DNA of 64,000 nt from Circinella minor (lineage: Eukaryota > Mucoromycota > Mucoromycetes > Mucorales > Lichtheimiaceae): positions 30,472 through 94,471 of the forward strand of contig JAEPRB010000160.1 of assembly GCA_016758965.1 (NCBI GenBank), given 5' to 3'. A model generated the notes under the pieces. That model ran no database searches. It was not told the DNA's origin and saw only the letters and a program-made list of their open reading frames with translations. Numbering within the stretch: position 1 is the stretch's first letter; each line of letters starts with the position of its first letter. Below are positions 12,735 through 25,400 of this stretch, piece after piece. Made by a program: the position numbers and the translations under genes.

Positions 12735-13413
12735 AAGTGATAATCATGATGTTTATATTACTTTCATAATCTTTCACATAAGCCGTAAATAAATTCTTGT
12801 CTCTCACTGGTGCTAGCGTCTCCATTATTGTCTGTACCACATTTACACTTCTTGACCCAGTTGAAGTTGTGATCAGCATAGTGCATCCCCAATTTGGATC
12901 TGTTATCACGGATGTTTTTGTGATCTCATTACAAGGTTTTAGCTCTATTCTATAAAAGTAAGTAGTCTTTCTTTACTCGAGTTATTTATCTTTTCAACCC
13001 CATTGCTCTAAAAAAAAAGATAGATGAGCTATTCTACGTACTAATAAAGTTTTATTGTGTTTCTTTGAAACTAAAAGTTGAGGTATTTGAATTCTTCTTT
13101 TTACGCGAAGTTGTACGGGAAATATGATTTAAAAAAAGTAGAAGATAAAGTGATATATATAAATTGGGCTGTTTTAGAATTAATGAAGATCTTATTTAGA
13201 AGCTCATATTTTAAAAAATAATCTTAGGACAACAGTGAATAATGTTAAAATTTTTTGGCGTGGGACTCAAAGCCAACACTGGGAATACCATATTCCGGAT
13301 GAGAAGGTTTGTAAGGAGGTCTGTGCTTTCTCGGAGTTTTGCTGTGAAACAACTGATAATAGTTACTTGAAGGCACTGTGGCAACCCTACTTCTTTATCA
13401 TTTACTTTGTTTA
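12735..13413. other. Coding-like island, unassigned, both strands open
   Basis: On the plus strand three blocks read like protein: 12793-12948 (hydrophobic, with IVHPQFGSVITDVFVI), about 13076-13222 (FYAKLYGKYDLKKVEDKV) and 13229-13413 (IFWRGTQSQHWEYHIP, then CAFSEFCCE). They do not link in one frame with the splice sites I can find. The minus strand over 12735-12952 is also open, after a good acceptor (DPNWGCTMLITTSTG). The third plus-strand block faintly resembles the first helix of an RGS domain, which is speculative. It could be a decayed gene. Confidence 0.25.
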
Positions 13414-13662
13414 GTTTTTCAAAATCATCATCCTCTTCAAGTTTTGTTAATACAAGCTTATACTTTACTTGGTAATAAAATTACCTGCGCTGTATTTTAA
13501 TTGAAATAAACCAATGAAAAAAACTTAAATTAAACCGGTCACGAAAGAAAAAGTTATAAAAGAGGGTCATTTTTCGCCCCAATTGATTTTTTTTTCTTAA
13601 CGGCATTGGTCCAGGGAGAAAGAATAGTCAGCGAAACCGGTTAGGCCATGGCTGGGAGTAGT

Positions 13663-13778
13663 CCGCTTCCTCTTTCGCAAACTGTTGCCAACCGGTGTTA
13701 GCACAACGGCAAGAGTCCCTAGAGTTAACCTGCAGTCAGCTATTTAGCCCACTTCCGCTTACGCAAACTTTTGTTACC
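13663..13778. repeat. Imperfect direct repeat in a GC-richer island with ACCGGT motifs
   Basis: Two related stretches of roughly 27-31 bp lie about 86 bp apart (13663-13689 and 13748-13778). Both contain CTTCC, then CTT, then CGCAAACT, then TTG. ACCGGT occurs at 13534-13539, 13636-13641 and 13691-13696. TATAAAAG occurs on the plus strand near 13553 and 13824. The base composition stands out from the surrounding AT-rich DNA. It may be a regulatory region, but no gene is firmly attached to it. Confidence 0.4.
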
Positions 13779-13899
13779 TAGCATTGGTCTTTTTTCTTTT
13801 ATATGCCCTTTTTTTTTTTTTTTTATAAAAGAAAGAAAAGTCGCAAGGTCTTCTTTTTCCGCTTTCTTCTCCTCACAGAAGATAAAAATTTATTAAGAA

Positions 13900-15830
13900 A
13901 ATGATAAAAAAATTAATTCTTTTATAATAGTAGTAGTAAATAATAATAAGTTCAATTCAGAACTTTTTTTAATTTTTTTGTGGCAAAGAAGTGTGTGTGT
14001 TTTTTAAGTGTGTTTCTGTTACCATAGTAAAGTGCACAAACATAAATGCGTAGTTATAGAAAAAAACACGCATATTTCATACTTGCAAAATGATTTTCTG
14101 CATAATTTTTTTTGTCGAAGTCCCATTTGATTGAAGTACGTAGTTATAAAAAAGAAGTGCAAAAAAAAAAATACTTCAAAGACTTCATTTTGTAGAATTG
14201 TTCAAATGAAGTTTACAGAAAAAAATGGACTCTTTTATTTGCTCTTTTAAATCTTCTCTTATGACAGTGTGAGATGAGTAGCGATAGAAAATAAAAAGCC
14301 ATTTGTAAATAATGGTACTACGTATTGTAAATGCGTGTGAGATCTTTGAAATCAATGTGTGCTTTGACATTCTTACTTTCCTCTCCAATGATACAGCGGA
14401 GGCTACCCTTATTATACGTATGACTATAGCAGAGTAAATTTTTGGGCGGATTTATATATCTTTTGCCTGTAGACTAAAATTAATCAATATGTATGTAATC
14501 ACTTGGTGATAAGGACACATAACATAAAAATAAAATTATGTATAAAATAAGTATAGAAACCAATCTGTTTTTTTTTTCAGAATCCATAGTGATTTTATTA
14601 TTTGATTTGATTTTTAAAAGGAAGAAATTATCATCTTTATTATATTCGTACTATTATAACTATATTGATATTTGATCTGCACACATAGCATTTTGTATTC
14701 TAATTATTATTATTTTGTTCATTTTTGTACAGATTTGCCATATCACATAATTATCAACTTCATTAATAAATATCATCGAAGGTCACTTTTTTCTCTTAAG
14801 AAATTTATAAAAGTATAATCGTAGGAAAAACACCGTTGATTCACCCAACAGTCTAGTGTTAAAGAAAATGACAGAGAATATTATTAAGACAAAGGAAGAA
14901 GGTAAAGGTCGACTGATTATATACATAAAAGAAATACGTACGTATGAATAATAGAATATGATATTTTTTTTTTTTTTAAAAAAAAAGAGTAGAATCTGCC
15001 TATAAATACTCAAGTATTCTAGGATAATTGGGCAAATGTAAGATGAATGCAGTATGTTATTACAGTAGTTTATCTTTTTCTAATTGAAAATATGATTGAT
15101 TCATCTACGTTATTTACTGTATACTATTACAGTACCAAAGTAGTTTGTAATATTAAAGTATTCAATGTGTGATTGAAGTACTTCGTATAAAGATATAAAA
15201 TAAAGAAGAAGTAATACACTATGTAGTTTTATTTGATTAATAAATTGTATAAAATAGAATAGAAATATGAGTTGTGGGAGTTCTTACGTATATTCAGGAA
15301 TATTACGTCTGAATCCACAAGAGAAATCTCATAATGCGCGTAAGAGACTTTATGCTCAAAGAAAACCATATTGTCAGGTCAATTTAATTGTTAAAAGACT
15401 AAAAGATTTTAAAGGTAAAAGTAGAACTGAAGAAAAGATTTATTTAAAATTATGTTGGGCTATTTATACTATTTTCAATGACGAAAAAGTGACATATTGC
15501 TTCGTCGTAAAAGTGTCATAGCACGCACCAGTAATATCACGTAGTTTGACATTTTGTGATACTTTAACGGTGATGTAAGTACTAATAATAATACTAATAA
15601 TAATAACGATAACAAGGATAATAATAATAGTAATGATAAATAATGAAGACAATAATAATGATAATATAAAATGTTTTTAATTTTTATGCGCTACAATATG
15701 TTAAATATAAGGCGGCGTTTTTAAATTAATAAAAACTGTATTTAAATATAGTGCTTTCGCTTTATTATTAAAGATATATAGAATGGTAAATGGTATTATA
15801 TTTAGTATTTTGTTACAGAATAGAATATAT
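13900..15830. other. Gene-poor stretch, no supported gene
   Basis: The sequence is AT-rich. The longest plausible open frame is 15267-15521 (+), 84 codons, basic, ending FVVKVS. It has no recognisable domain, signal or splice support and I do not call it a gene. Confidence 0.45.
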
Positions 15831-16878
15831 TTAACCATAGTAGTTGGTATCGAATCCGGCGGAACAGAAAGTGACATCACCGGAATATTGCTATTATTAT
15901 AAAAAATAGAAAAATAAAACGTTAAACATCTTTGATAACCAGAATTTGTCAAATGGATTATAACTAAATCATATATAAAATAGTAATAGTAAAATACCTT
16001 GACAGTAGGTGTAGTCCATCCACCAAATGCTGCAAAGTTGTCAAAAGATTTGTTATCATCCCAGTGAGCGTACCAGACGGGAACACTGGAATCCAATTCC
16101 CAGTCATTAGAGCCTACAATTTGGGACCATTGAGATGCGCTAGAGTAAACACCCCATTTCCAACCGGAGCCATCAAGTGCTGCCTTGAAACCTTGCAAAG
16201 CTATAACAGTTGTTATAAGTTTATATTTAAAATAAATAAACGTATTGTTAGTATCTTTATTACTGTGTGTTCAGTATATCAAAAGAATAAATACAATATA
16301 GGAATCAACTTACTTGATTGAGCACTTTCTGGAGAAGGCCAGTTATTGGCAGAGGGATCAATTTCAACATCCAACCAAAGAGTACCAACCTTCATACTGT
16401 TACTACCAACGTAGTCAATGATTTCTTGAACTTGGGTTTCAGCTGATTTACATGAGTCACGACCAGTACATGGAAACATGTACAGATCAACACCATCAAA
16501 ACCACCATCAAGAGCATTTTGATAATTTTGTTGACAATTACTGTCAAGTGCACCACCCTAATATCATAAAATAATTGATAATATAACATTAAATATAGTA
16601 ATAATTGTTAGACAGATAGCAATTATATAAACATATAAGAAGGTTGACCTAATTCGGTAAATAAACTTTGATCAATTTATTATATCACAACTTACAGGGT
16701 TTTGACCATAAGCTTCAATGTAGCAACGGACAACGGCTTGGGTAAATCCTTCACCTTTAGCACATTGGAAAGAAGAAACGTCAGTAAGAGCAGAGACATC
16801 AACACCAATGGTTTGAGCTTGAGCGAATCCGATAGCGGATGCAATGGACAAGGTAATGGCAGCAAATTTCTTAAACAT
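15831..16878 (-). CDS. Secreted GH25-type lysozyme, paralogue A
   Basis: Glycoside hydrolase family 25 muramidase, cleaving the MurNAc-GlcNAc bond of bacterial peptidoglycan, probably secreted. Exons 16878-16696, 16557-16314, 16200-15998 and 15890-15831; 229 residues. The N-terminus is a signal peptide (hydrophobic residues about 6-21, cleavage likely after AQA). The mature chain starts TIGVDVSALTD, with the N-terminal Asp of the family, and the DxE catalytic pair lies in LWLDVEIDPSANNWP. Later blocks are GWKWGVYSS and VPVWYAHWDD, and the chain ends CSAGFDTNYYG. Length and motifs match the eukaryotic (amoeba/nematode-like) GH25 group. A TATA box lies 78 bp upstream of the start. A close paralogue is at 26576-27702 on the other strand. 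Antibacterial or nutritional use is inference. Confidence 0.9.
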
Positions 16879-16955
16879 TATTAAGATATGGTTTGTTTGT
16901 AATTAATGGTACAGTAATTAGAAAAAATTGTTTCACTTTCTGGATTTTGGAGTGT

Positions 16956-16964
16956 CCTTTTATA
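16956..16964 (-). promoter_or_regulatory. TATA box of lysozyme A
   Basis: TATAAAAGG on the minus strand, 78 bp upstream of the lysozyme A start codon and followed by a pyrimidine/A-rich leader. The position suits a core promoter. Confidence 0.5.
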
Positions 16965-17548
16965 TCTTTTATTCAGAGCTTGTAATACAAGTTCATCCAC
17001 GCACCCCTTTTTTTTATTCCACCGCTTCCTTCCGGCTCAATTACAACCCACCTAATATGTTTTTTTTTATTGTACCGATTAAGTTTGGTTCAGTTTATTC
17101 ACTACTTGAATAAAAAAAGTTAAATCGTAAAAAGGATATGAGAAAAAGTAGTACGATACTCATCAATAATATATATGTGATACCTGTCAAAAGGAACTAA
17201 ATCACTTAAAGAATAGCATAATTCTACCTATTAAGCCAGTTATTAATTGCATGACAGATCTTCATGGTCCGCTATTGGGTGGCAATTTACAAAAGCAGAA
17301 AAAAAAATCTAGGACAAACCCCTCTTTCTGTTCCGAGGAGTATATTGTTATTGAGCAAAAAGTAAATTTTTATTTTAACAGTAAAACACATTAACCTATA
17401 ATAACTTGTTCTTCTTTTTTGGCTTCCTCAGTAACTATATAATTAAAAACAGTGCTATATTCTGTTATTATCAAAAACGCCATAAACCCTGCTTTTAAGA
17501 TATTTAATTATTAGAAAGTTCTTTGAAAAAAAAAAGATAAAATTTCAG

Positions 17549-18267
17549 GATATATCATACGTAATGATAAAAACTATCAAATTTTATTGAGCTATCAAGA
17601 AAGACCTGCTGATGTAATCGTGGGTAGAAAATATGCACGTTTGCAACTTTTAACGGACCCTCCTTTTGATTTCTGCCGTACTGCCGTTCAAATGGTATGT
17701 AGGGAACAAAAAGGTGGGACAAAGTGTTTGTTTTAAGATTTTATGAGGAATAGTATTTTAGGGTCACTTTCTATTTACTGTTTCTGTTTCAATGTGTTTA
17801 TAATAATATGTCGCATGTGCTAATTAGCTTATACCAAACAGTATACGTATCTGAATAATTATTGATTTTGGCAGTATCATACACTCTTTTCTGCTCATAT
17901 AGTATTCTTACATAAGAATAACAGAAAAGACAATAATAAAGTATCTTGTTTATGTTGATCTTTATTGATAGTAATTAAACTTTTCTGCTTATACAGATTT
18001 GATTATTACCAAGATATACGTATGCAGCTACGTTCAAGTACAAAGATGAATGCTACGCATATCATTACTAATGTTTCACACAATACGCTGGTCATTAGAT
18101 TTTCAATTCAATTAATGGTAATAAAGAATCAGTTCCTATGCTACTCATTTTCTTAAAGACCTTATTCCTATAATATTTGAGAATTCACACGCATTGAATT
18201 GTTTTTTTTTGTGACACAAAGATTTTTCCGGATGTGCGGAGGAAAAAGAGTGTTTAATTATTGCTTA
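17549..18267 (+). other. Unlinked coding-like segments, possible decayed gene
   Basis: Three plus-strand stretches have splice-like borders. 17549-17694 follows TTTCAG, ends at GTATGT and is open for 48 codons (NYQILLSYQERPADVIV, then LLTDPPFDFC). 17997-18118 follows TATACAG and ends at GTAATA (FDYYQDIRMQLRSS). 18223-18267 is short and ends in a stop (FSGCAEEKECLIIA). Their phases do not match, so I cannot build one protein. The first segment has a very weak likeness to the start of velvet-factor domains (Y..L..Q..P, PP); this is a guess. It may be a decayed gene. Confidence 0.22.
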
Positions 18268-20231
18268 ATTTACTATTATTGCAATAATCACTTGTAACAC
18301 CGCGAACCAAAAAGAAAGATGATCGAAATTCAAACCACTTTATGTGCGCGCAACTATATTATAAATGTTATCAAAAAAAAAGTCTGGCCCATGTGGATTG
18401 CAATACTGTATTCAGAATGGATAAAATAGAATAAAGTCTAGAGCGGTACCAACAAATAAAATGATGTTGTCAAATTGTAGTTATATTGTTGTTATTTTTC
18501 TATTCATTCTGGCTAAATTATTTTCGCGCTGCGCAAGACCTTGTATATATGTATCAGTATCTAAAACAACGCGAACATAAAATTGTATTTTTAAGCAAAG
18601 TAAAAAATAATTTGAACGTAAATAATTAGGGAAAGTAACTGATATAAAGTAAGCGTAAAGATATCATATGAAAATTATAAACTGACGTGCTGTGTAACTG
18701 AAAGATCGTAGATTTCACCCCAGGACCCCAGATGTTAAACATAAACAATAAGAGCGATACGTATAACAACTTGGGTACTAGCTTACGCAACACATCGAAC
18801 TAATGTACCCTGTATATTTCTATATTTAATCAAAAGGGTACGACATTATGATCTGGTGATGATGTTGATTTTTGAGTTACGTTGTTATCATAAAGTTTCA
18901 TCACCATTCCACATATACATGCCCAGGGATTTTTGTATTTATAATAATAATTAAGAGCAGATAGCAGTAGTATCTCTGTTTTACTCAGTTTTAGTAATAA
19001 ATAATTGTTATTGTTTATACAATAATAGGTACAAAGGCAAAAGAAAAGTTCATTTGTGATCAAAATTCATCGAGGCAATGCTTTCAGGTATATTTAGGTA
19101 AAATTCAAGTATAGAAAATGTTTCACAGCCGATATTCACTGGGGTGTTGTACATGAATCCCATTTACAGGGAATAAAACTAATCAGCAGGCTCTAATAAT
19201 GCAAACTGTAATGTGCTACAGCTTTATTTCCCAAATCAATAATAGCATGACGATTTATTGTTGGCAGAAATCCATATTGGTAATATCTATGGGCTATTAA
19301 GGAAACATGATAAATCATTTCAAAAATACATTTGCTATTTCAATCATTTTTTACCTTGTATAGTCGATCAACAAAAACAATATAAAGAATAAATAAGTAG
19401 AACATGAGTAGGTTTTTTGCTTATAATATAACCAATAACTACGAAAGCTTTTCATGAATGTTCATTACCCTGAGATGCGAAAATGGTCAATAAACTACTC
19501 TGAGCACCATGGGAAACAAAGCCAGGTGTCTATATATGTTGAATTACTAAGTGCTACAAGATCCCCCTATGCATATGTTTTTCTTTTACGTACGAGAATA
19601 AATTTTACTTGGTTAGATATATATTTCGAAAATTGAACGTTTCAAGTTGCAAACTTCATCTGCAGTTTTTTTCTAAGCTTCATAAATTTGTTGCAGGTGC
19701 AAAGTGTGCTACTTCGAGGTTCTACATTTGTCAAAGCTCATTACACGTATTTTATCCTGGAGATCGTGTAGAAGAAGAAAATACAGTAGCTAGTACCATA
19801 GCATTCTCTGAATCTGCTTTGCTTTTATTAAATGTGATGTCTAGAAGTTTCAGTAAAACAATCCAGAAAGTATGGAGACACTAATAATCCGCCATGTTTC
19901 TTGCCACACGTTATAAGTGATAATCTTGTAACGCTTAGATATTAACATAACTTTGTAAATTAAGTAGCAACTTAATATTTCTATAACATTCTCGCTGTCA
20001 TATTATAACTCTACATATTTATAACGTATATTACGTTTTTATTATAGGTATAATAGTTTATTGATAAGAATGCTTTCAACTATAAAATACATTATTTTGT
20101 ATATATATGTATAGTCTCAATAATATGATATAGTTAAACTGGAAATTTGGTAGTGTAAAATAACTAAATACACATTAATCAAATTGCATAAGCGAAGGAC
20201 TTTTTTTTCATAGCAGGACTTTTATTAATAT
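18268..20231. other. Gene-poor stretch, no supported gene
   Basis: AT-rich DNA. An open frame at 19609-19884 (+, 91 codons, containing VFYPGDRVEEENTVAS) follows a TTGCAG-like acceptor at about 19690 but has no recognisable domain or start context. I do not call it. Confidence 0.4.
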
Positions 20232-20985
20232 CTAATAATTCCATGACTGAGATTCAAGAAGAACATCCCCAGGCCCGAAATTATCATAAGTGATGTTTTT
20301 GAATGTTCCCTTGAATACAATGTATCCCCCACACATCCCTTTAATAGCACGAATATTGGATCGCCTATTTTCGCCAACATACGACACCTATAAGCATACA
20401 TAAATTAGAAGAGAAAAACGACACGCATTTATAACGGATTATTAAAAACTGCTGTTTGATTGACGAAAACAATTGTGGTAGCCTTCCAAAAAAAAAAGAC
20501 AATAAAAAGTTCCATTGAAAATAATAACAACAGTAGTACATAGTAATAAATCAGCGAAATTACTCTTGACTTACTTGAAACTCGACATGGTGAGTGTCGT
20601 ACCAGCCTTTACAGCAGTTAATATTATCTTTGGGACAACATTCTTTGGAACTTGGAGGAATACCATCATGTTTAAAACGTCTCCTACGTATTAGATAATA
20701 TGTGAGCAGAAGTCAGTAAATAGGATGTAATATAATGAGTGTCTACTTTAGATAACAGATTGACGGTTCATAAAATAAATGTTTCTATACATTCAACTAC
20801 GTCTAGAAAATAATAACTTACTTTGGATTATTCTTGACGCCCACCATTTGACCATTTGTTTGTTCAACATTCAATTGAGTACCGTCCGCCATGTCGTTGT
20901 AAATGCAATACGAATAAACATGATCAGAAAAGATAGTAAGAAATTCCAGAAGGAGAATGGGTAATAGCATTAACAAACGAGCCAT
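20232..20985 (-). CDS. Small secreted cysteine-rich protein, unknown function
   Basis: Three exons (20985-20822, 20683-20575, 20387-20232) with consensus GTAAGT donors encode 142 residues. Residues about 1-25 form a classical signal peptide (MARLLMLLPILLLEFL..., cleavage probably after VYS), so the mature protein is about 117 residues. It begins YCIYNDMADGTQ and carries six cysteines in the order C, CC, CC, C (KECCPKDNINCC, then GMCGG), enough for three disulphides. The second half is short beta-like stretches (VEFQVSYV, GGYIVFKG, ITYDNFGPGD). No membrane segment follows the signal. I do not recognise the family. A TATATAAAG box lies 150 bp upstream. It sits in the gene-poor block between two lysozyme genes, which fits a secreted accessory protein but does not show its role. 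Confidence 0.75.
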
Positions 20986-21134
20986 TACGTATGAATAAGA
21001 GAAAAGGATATAGTACTGTGGAAAAATATGCTGAAGTGTTTCTTTTTGTACCGTTTGAAGAGAATATGCTAAAAAGTATAAATTTTCTTTTTCTGATAAT
21101 AATTAACGATCGATTGGCGTGAAACACGCTGACT

Positions 21135-21143
21135 CTTTATATA
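21135..21143 (-). promoter_or_regulatory. TATA box of the secreted-protein gene
   Basis: Minus-strand TATATAAAG followed by AGT, 150 bp upstream of the start at 20985. The same 12 bases, TATATAAAGAGT, precede lysozyme B. Confidence 0.45.
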
Positions 21144-21822
21144 TTGTTTAAGCATCAAAAAATTGACAACAGAAAATCAAATAAAGAAAAAAATTTAACT
21201 CAGGGAGTAATTACAATAATATCATTGTCAACATGTCGCTATTGTTATTGAGTTTCTTTCTTGATTTATATTGTTGGAGAATTAAATACATATTTGAAAT
21301 ATCGCTTAATAACAACTTTTTCAGTTAAAAAATGGTGTGGGTTTTAAATGGTTTCTGTTGTCAGTACAATAAATGTATAAATTACGCATACGTAGTAAAA
21401 AAAAAAGTTGATAGGTAACAACTTATCTTTTTTTTACTCTTTATTAAGAACATATTAGCTATATATTTAACATATAAGTGTGATCGGATATACTTTTTTT
21501 TTATATTACGTAGTGGGGTATAACAACAAGAATGAGCACACAATGAATATTATACAATAAAAAGTTTATTTTCAATATCTACAATCATGAACGAGTAATC
21601 AGAATAATAATAATAATATTTAATATACTTTCTTCTTCATTACATATAAATTTATAAAAAAGCTTAATATAATGTACTTCCAACAAGGAATGTATTCCTC
21701 AATATCGCTATAATATATATATATATAATATAATGAATATTGATATAATAAAAATTGAGACAAAAAATAAATAAATAGGTAATAAAGATGTTATATTACT
21801 ATATCTAAAAAACTGCAAATGG

Positions 21823-22433
21823 CTAATCATTCTGTACCGCATGTGGTGGATGCATTTCTATATTATTGTTTGGTTTTACGCTATTATTGTTTACTTTGAG
21901 TAGTCTCGAAGTGGGAGGACCAACAGACCTTACTCCATAATGTAGTGGTGGCGGTGGGGGAGTAGGGAAACAAGAGGAAGAAGAATCATTCATCATTGAA
22001 TTTGCACTATGTTGACAGTATTGTTGTTGCATGTCATTTCTACTTGCTGGTGGTATATTGTAGTACGACTGTGCTTGATTTATTTGTGTGTTTTGCTGAT
22101 TAGTAAATGTTGTTTGTGAGCACGTCGGGCATGTATTGTGATTACTGGTGTTGTTGTTCCAAGGTACGAGCAATGAATTGAGGGGAAGAAAAAAGGCTAT
22201 TAATTAAAATACATATAATAGTAGATATTCCAATATAACTTCTTTTGTTAATATAAACCTTGATGATTAATGTTTGTATTGTCTGTTTGAGCTACTGTAG
22301 CTGTGTCAAAAAACTGTTCTTTCTGTTCCCTGAGTTTATGATTTTGTCTTGTTTTATAGAATGCCCAATAAAAAGTAACCAATATTGATACAATAATAAG
22401 AATAATAATAAAAATAAAAAGCCCTATATTCAT
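21823..22433 (-). CDS. Single-pass membrane protein with low-complexity tail, unknown
   Basis: Two exons (22433-22259 and 22196-21823) encode 182 residues. The N-terminus is one long hydrophobic segment (residues about 4-25, rich in Ile/Phe) with no charged leader, directly followed by the basic stretch YKTRQNHKLREQK. This points to a signal-anchor with the tail in the cytosol. The tail is Asn/Gln/Ser-rich, has a CPTC motif and a PTPPPPPLHYG proline stretch, and ends VQND. The donor is GTTTAT, weaker than its neighbours, and the acceptor is TAATAG. I recognise no family. The proline stretch could bind SH3 or WW domains, which is speculation. Frame and splice phase agree, supporting a real but unusual small gene. 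Confidence 0.5.
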
Positions 22434-25400
22434 ATTTCTTTATATAAAATACCGATATTTTCAGAAATAATGTTACAAAATACGACTCAGTTCCCTACAA
22501 TTCCTTTATATGCAATTTTGATTCATTAGATCACGAAATGCTGAGTAGAAATATATTAACTAAATATAGTAATAAACAGAAGTTTTCAGGCAACGTATGT
22601 ACCTGCCAGGTTTCAATTTTTTTTTTTATATAATCAGTGTGGCAATCAAACAAGTTGCTCTCATTGTTACATATCCTTGGCATTCTTTTACCAGTATAAT
22701 AATATTAAGTTTCCTGAAATTTCTGTTTTTAATGGACTTTTAAATGAATTGTGACTCTTTGAGAGATATTACAGTACAGAGAACAATAAAAAGTTTCATG
22801 GGTTTAATTTATCGGTAAATAGGATGTTAAGGATTTGTTTTATATTTAGTAGCATATATTTTTATTTTATATATAATTCTCTACAAGTAATAACAATTTT
22901 TCATTCCTTATCTCTTCTACGTATTAGTAATGGCTCGGGGTATGATACCTTCTGTTTTTTTTTCATGAAGATTATACGTAGCTATAACTTTGACAGTGAC
23001 CAATGAGTCAACGAAGAAATAGTAAAGGTACGTAAAATATTATTTACGTTGAAATTCTCTATAATATTAAGTAATGTACAGTATATCTTTTGTTTACGAT
23101 CCATTATTCATAACAGTAAGTATAAGTATAAAAAACATGACGCATAAATAAATCAAGTCAACTGCTTGGTTTGGGTGTCAATATTGGTGGTTATACATAA
23201 AAAAAAGTTAGATCAGGAACTGGTGGGACAAAAATGATATACAAGCAATATAGAAAAAAATCTTGTTGTTTGGTATATTTCCTTCGGCAACAACGGAACG
23301 GTTATGCATATATTTGATGATATAATAATGTTGTAACCTGGTTATCGGAAAAATTAGGAGTTATTAAAGAGTCGCAGTACATTATTTTCTGCTAACTGAC
23401 TAAAATGATAAATTTATATTTGTATAAATTATTATAAACTTTTCTTTAAGAAATTAGTTTAGATTTTATGTACGTACACACTGATGATATGAATTAGCTT
23501 ATTATAGTTGTTGTGACTTGACACTTCATATTTCTAAGAATAATGATTTCGTTATTGTTACGCAAGGTACAAGGTATATAATATCTAGTAATAGGCCCAT
23601 CATATCTTTTGATGCTTTAAAAATATTATGTTGCATACGAAAAATGATAATAATAAGGTATGGTCTTTCTTGTCTACATAAAGTTGTTTTAACCGAATCA
23701 GTCAACTTTCGTATTGTTTTAGTGTATAAAAAATATTTAAGTACATTGTTTACTTACTAAACTTGTCAATAAATACGAGGCTAGAAAGAGCACCGAACAT
23801 AGCTCTAGAATTTCTTCGTATTGAAATAATTTTCCTCATGCTAGATTATCAAAACCACGGCATGAATATTTTGGAAAGGATCTCTATCTTTTTTAAAAGA
23901 ACAAGAATTACATACGTATCAGCTGTTAAAAAGATACACCAGCAATACTTCGCTCGCTTTTTTGACAGCGTTATAAACTTAAGTATTTAATTATTATGAC
24001 TGGTGACATACTTTACAAAGTCGGCTATTATGTAATAGAAGTCTTGAAAGATGGATATTCGTTGTTTCCATATTTTAAACAGATTGATAAAGCGAGCAAA
24101 TACTAGTAACTATATATAATTTCCTACACAACTTTGAGTTAAGTGAAAAACGCGATTTGGTTAGAATTTTTTTTTCTTTTTTTTTTTTCCATATCCGGAT
24201 AAAGACCTTCTTCCAAGGAATTCAATTGTTGGTATTAACGTAATTATTGTCCAAAAATTACATACACACTTTTCCATATGGCATACCGGACTTACGCACA
24301 TATTTATTATTAAAATAATAAGTATTTTCTTGTAAATACTTGTAGATATTATACAAAAAGCATATGTGAATAGTTTATGCAATGTACTATTTCTTTACGC
24401 AAAAGATTGTCAGGATTCGTTGAAAGTCTCGTCATAATTTTATTTCTCGTTAATTACTACACGCTCATGATGTTTGGCCATGGATATATGTGAATATTGA
24501 TACCTTTATTCAAAATTATGTTAGCCTCAACCAACTTTACGTATAATTTTTTTAAAACTTCAATTATTGGTTTTTACAGCATTTCAATTTCCAGCTACTA
24601 TTTATACACTTCTACTTTCATCTCACTCACACACACGTTTATGTCAGTGCACTCATTCATGATAGGTACGATAAGTGAAGAAATTAATATGCGCACAGTA
24701 ACGATTGTTCTCTTGCCCAAATAATTTTTTTTTGGGGAGGAAATCTACATTTATTAAGGAAATAGACTCTAAGTATTTCTTTTAAAGTTTTTTCATTAGA
24801 TATCTTTGTTTAATATTATTTTTACACTGATAAACCAAAAAAACTTGCTCGGGTATATACTCATACAACGAGCACCACTATCCTACTTCTTATTTATACA
24901 GTAGTATATAAGTTTTATACTACATTTCAGTTATCAATTTATCTATCGATTTTTTTGTTTTTACTAGTTCAGTAAAATTAGTACTCTAATAACTGAAGAG
25001 CCATTAGATAGTGGAAAAGTGGTATTTGTGATAAAAATATATTGGTTATTTTACTTTTTTATTTATTTGTCAAATCTTCCACCTATTTTCTTGCACATGC
25101 CCTGGATCAATATCTAGCTTTAACTTGATCAATATTAATATTTTCCAATCAATTTTATGTTTGTTGTCCATGCGTTCTTTTTTTTTAATCTTGACAATCT
25201 ATCATACGTACTATACTATTATTATAAAAAATTCTGTTGATCTCGCTGAAACAATCTTTACAAACTTTTTCTCTCATCGTGTGGTATTTTAATGAATATC
25301 TATTCGTCGTTCACTTTTTAAAAATAATGAATGATGAAAAAATAATGTGTAAGCTTCAAAAATTGTAACGATGTACAAAAAAGGGGATAAATGATGAGGA

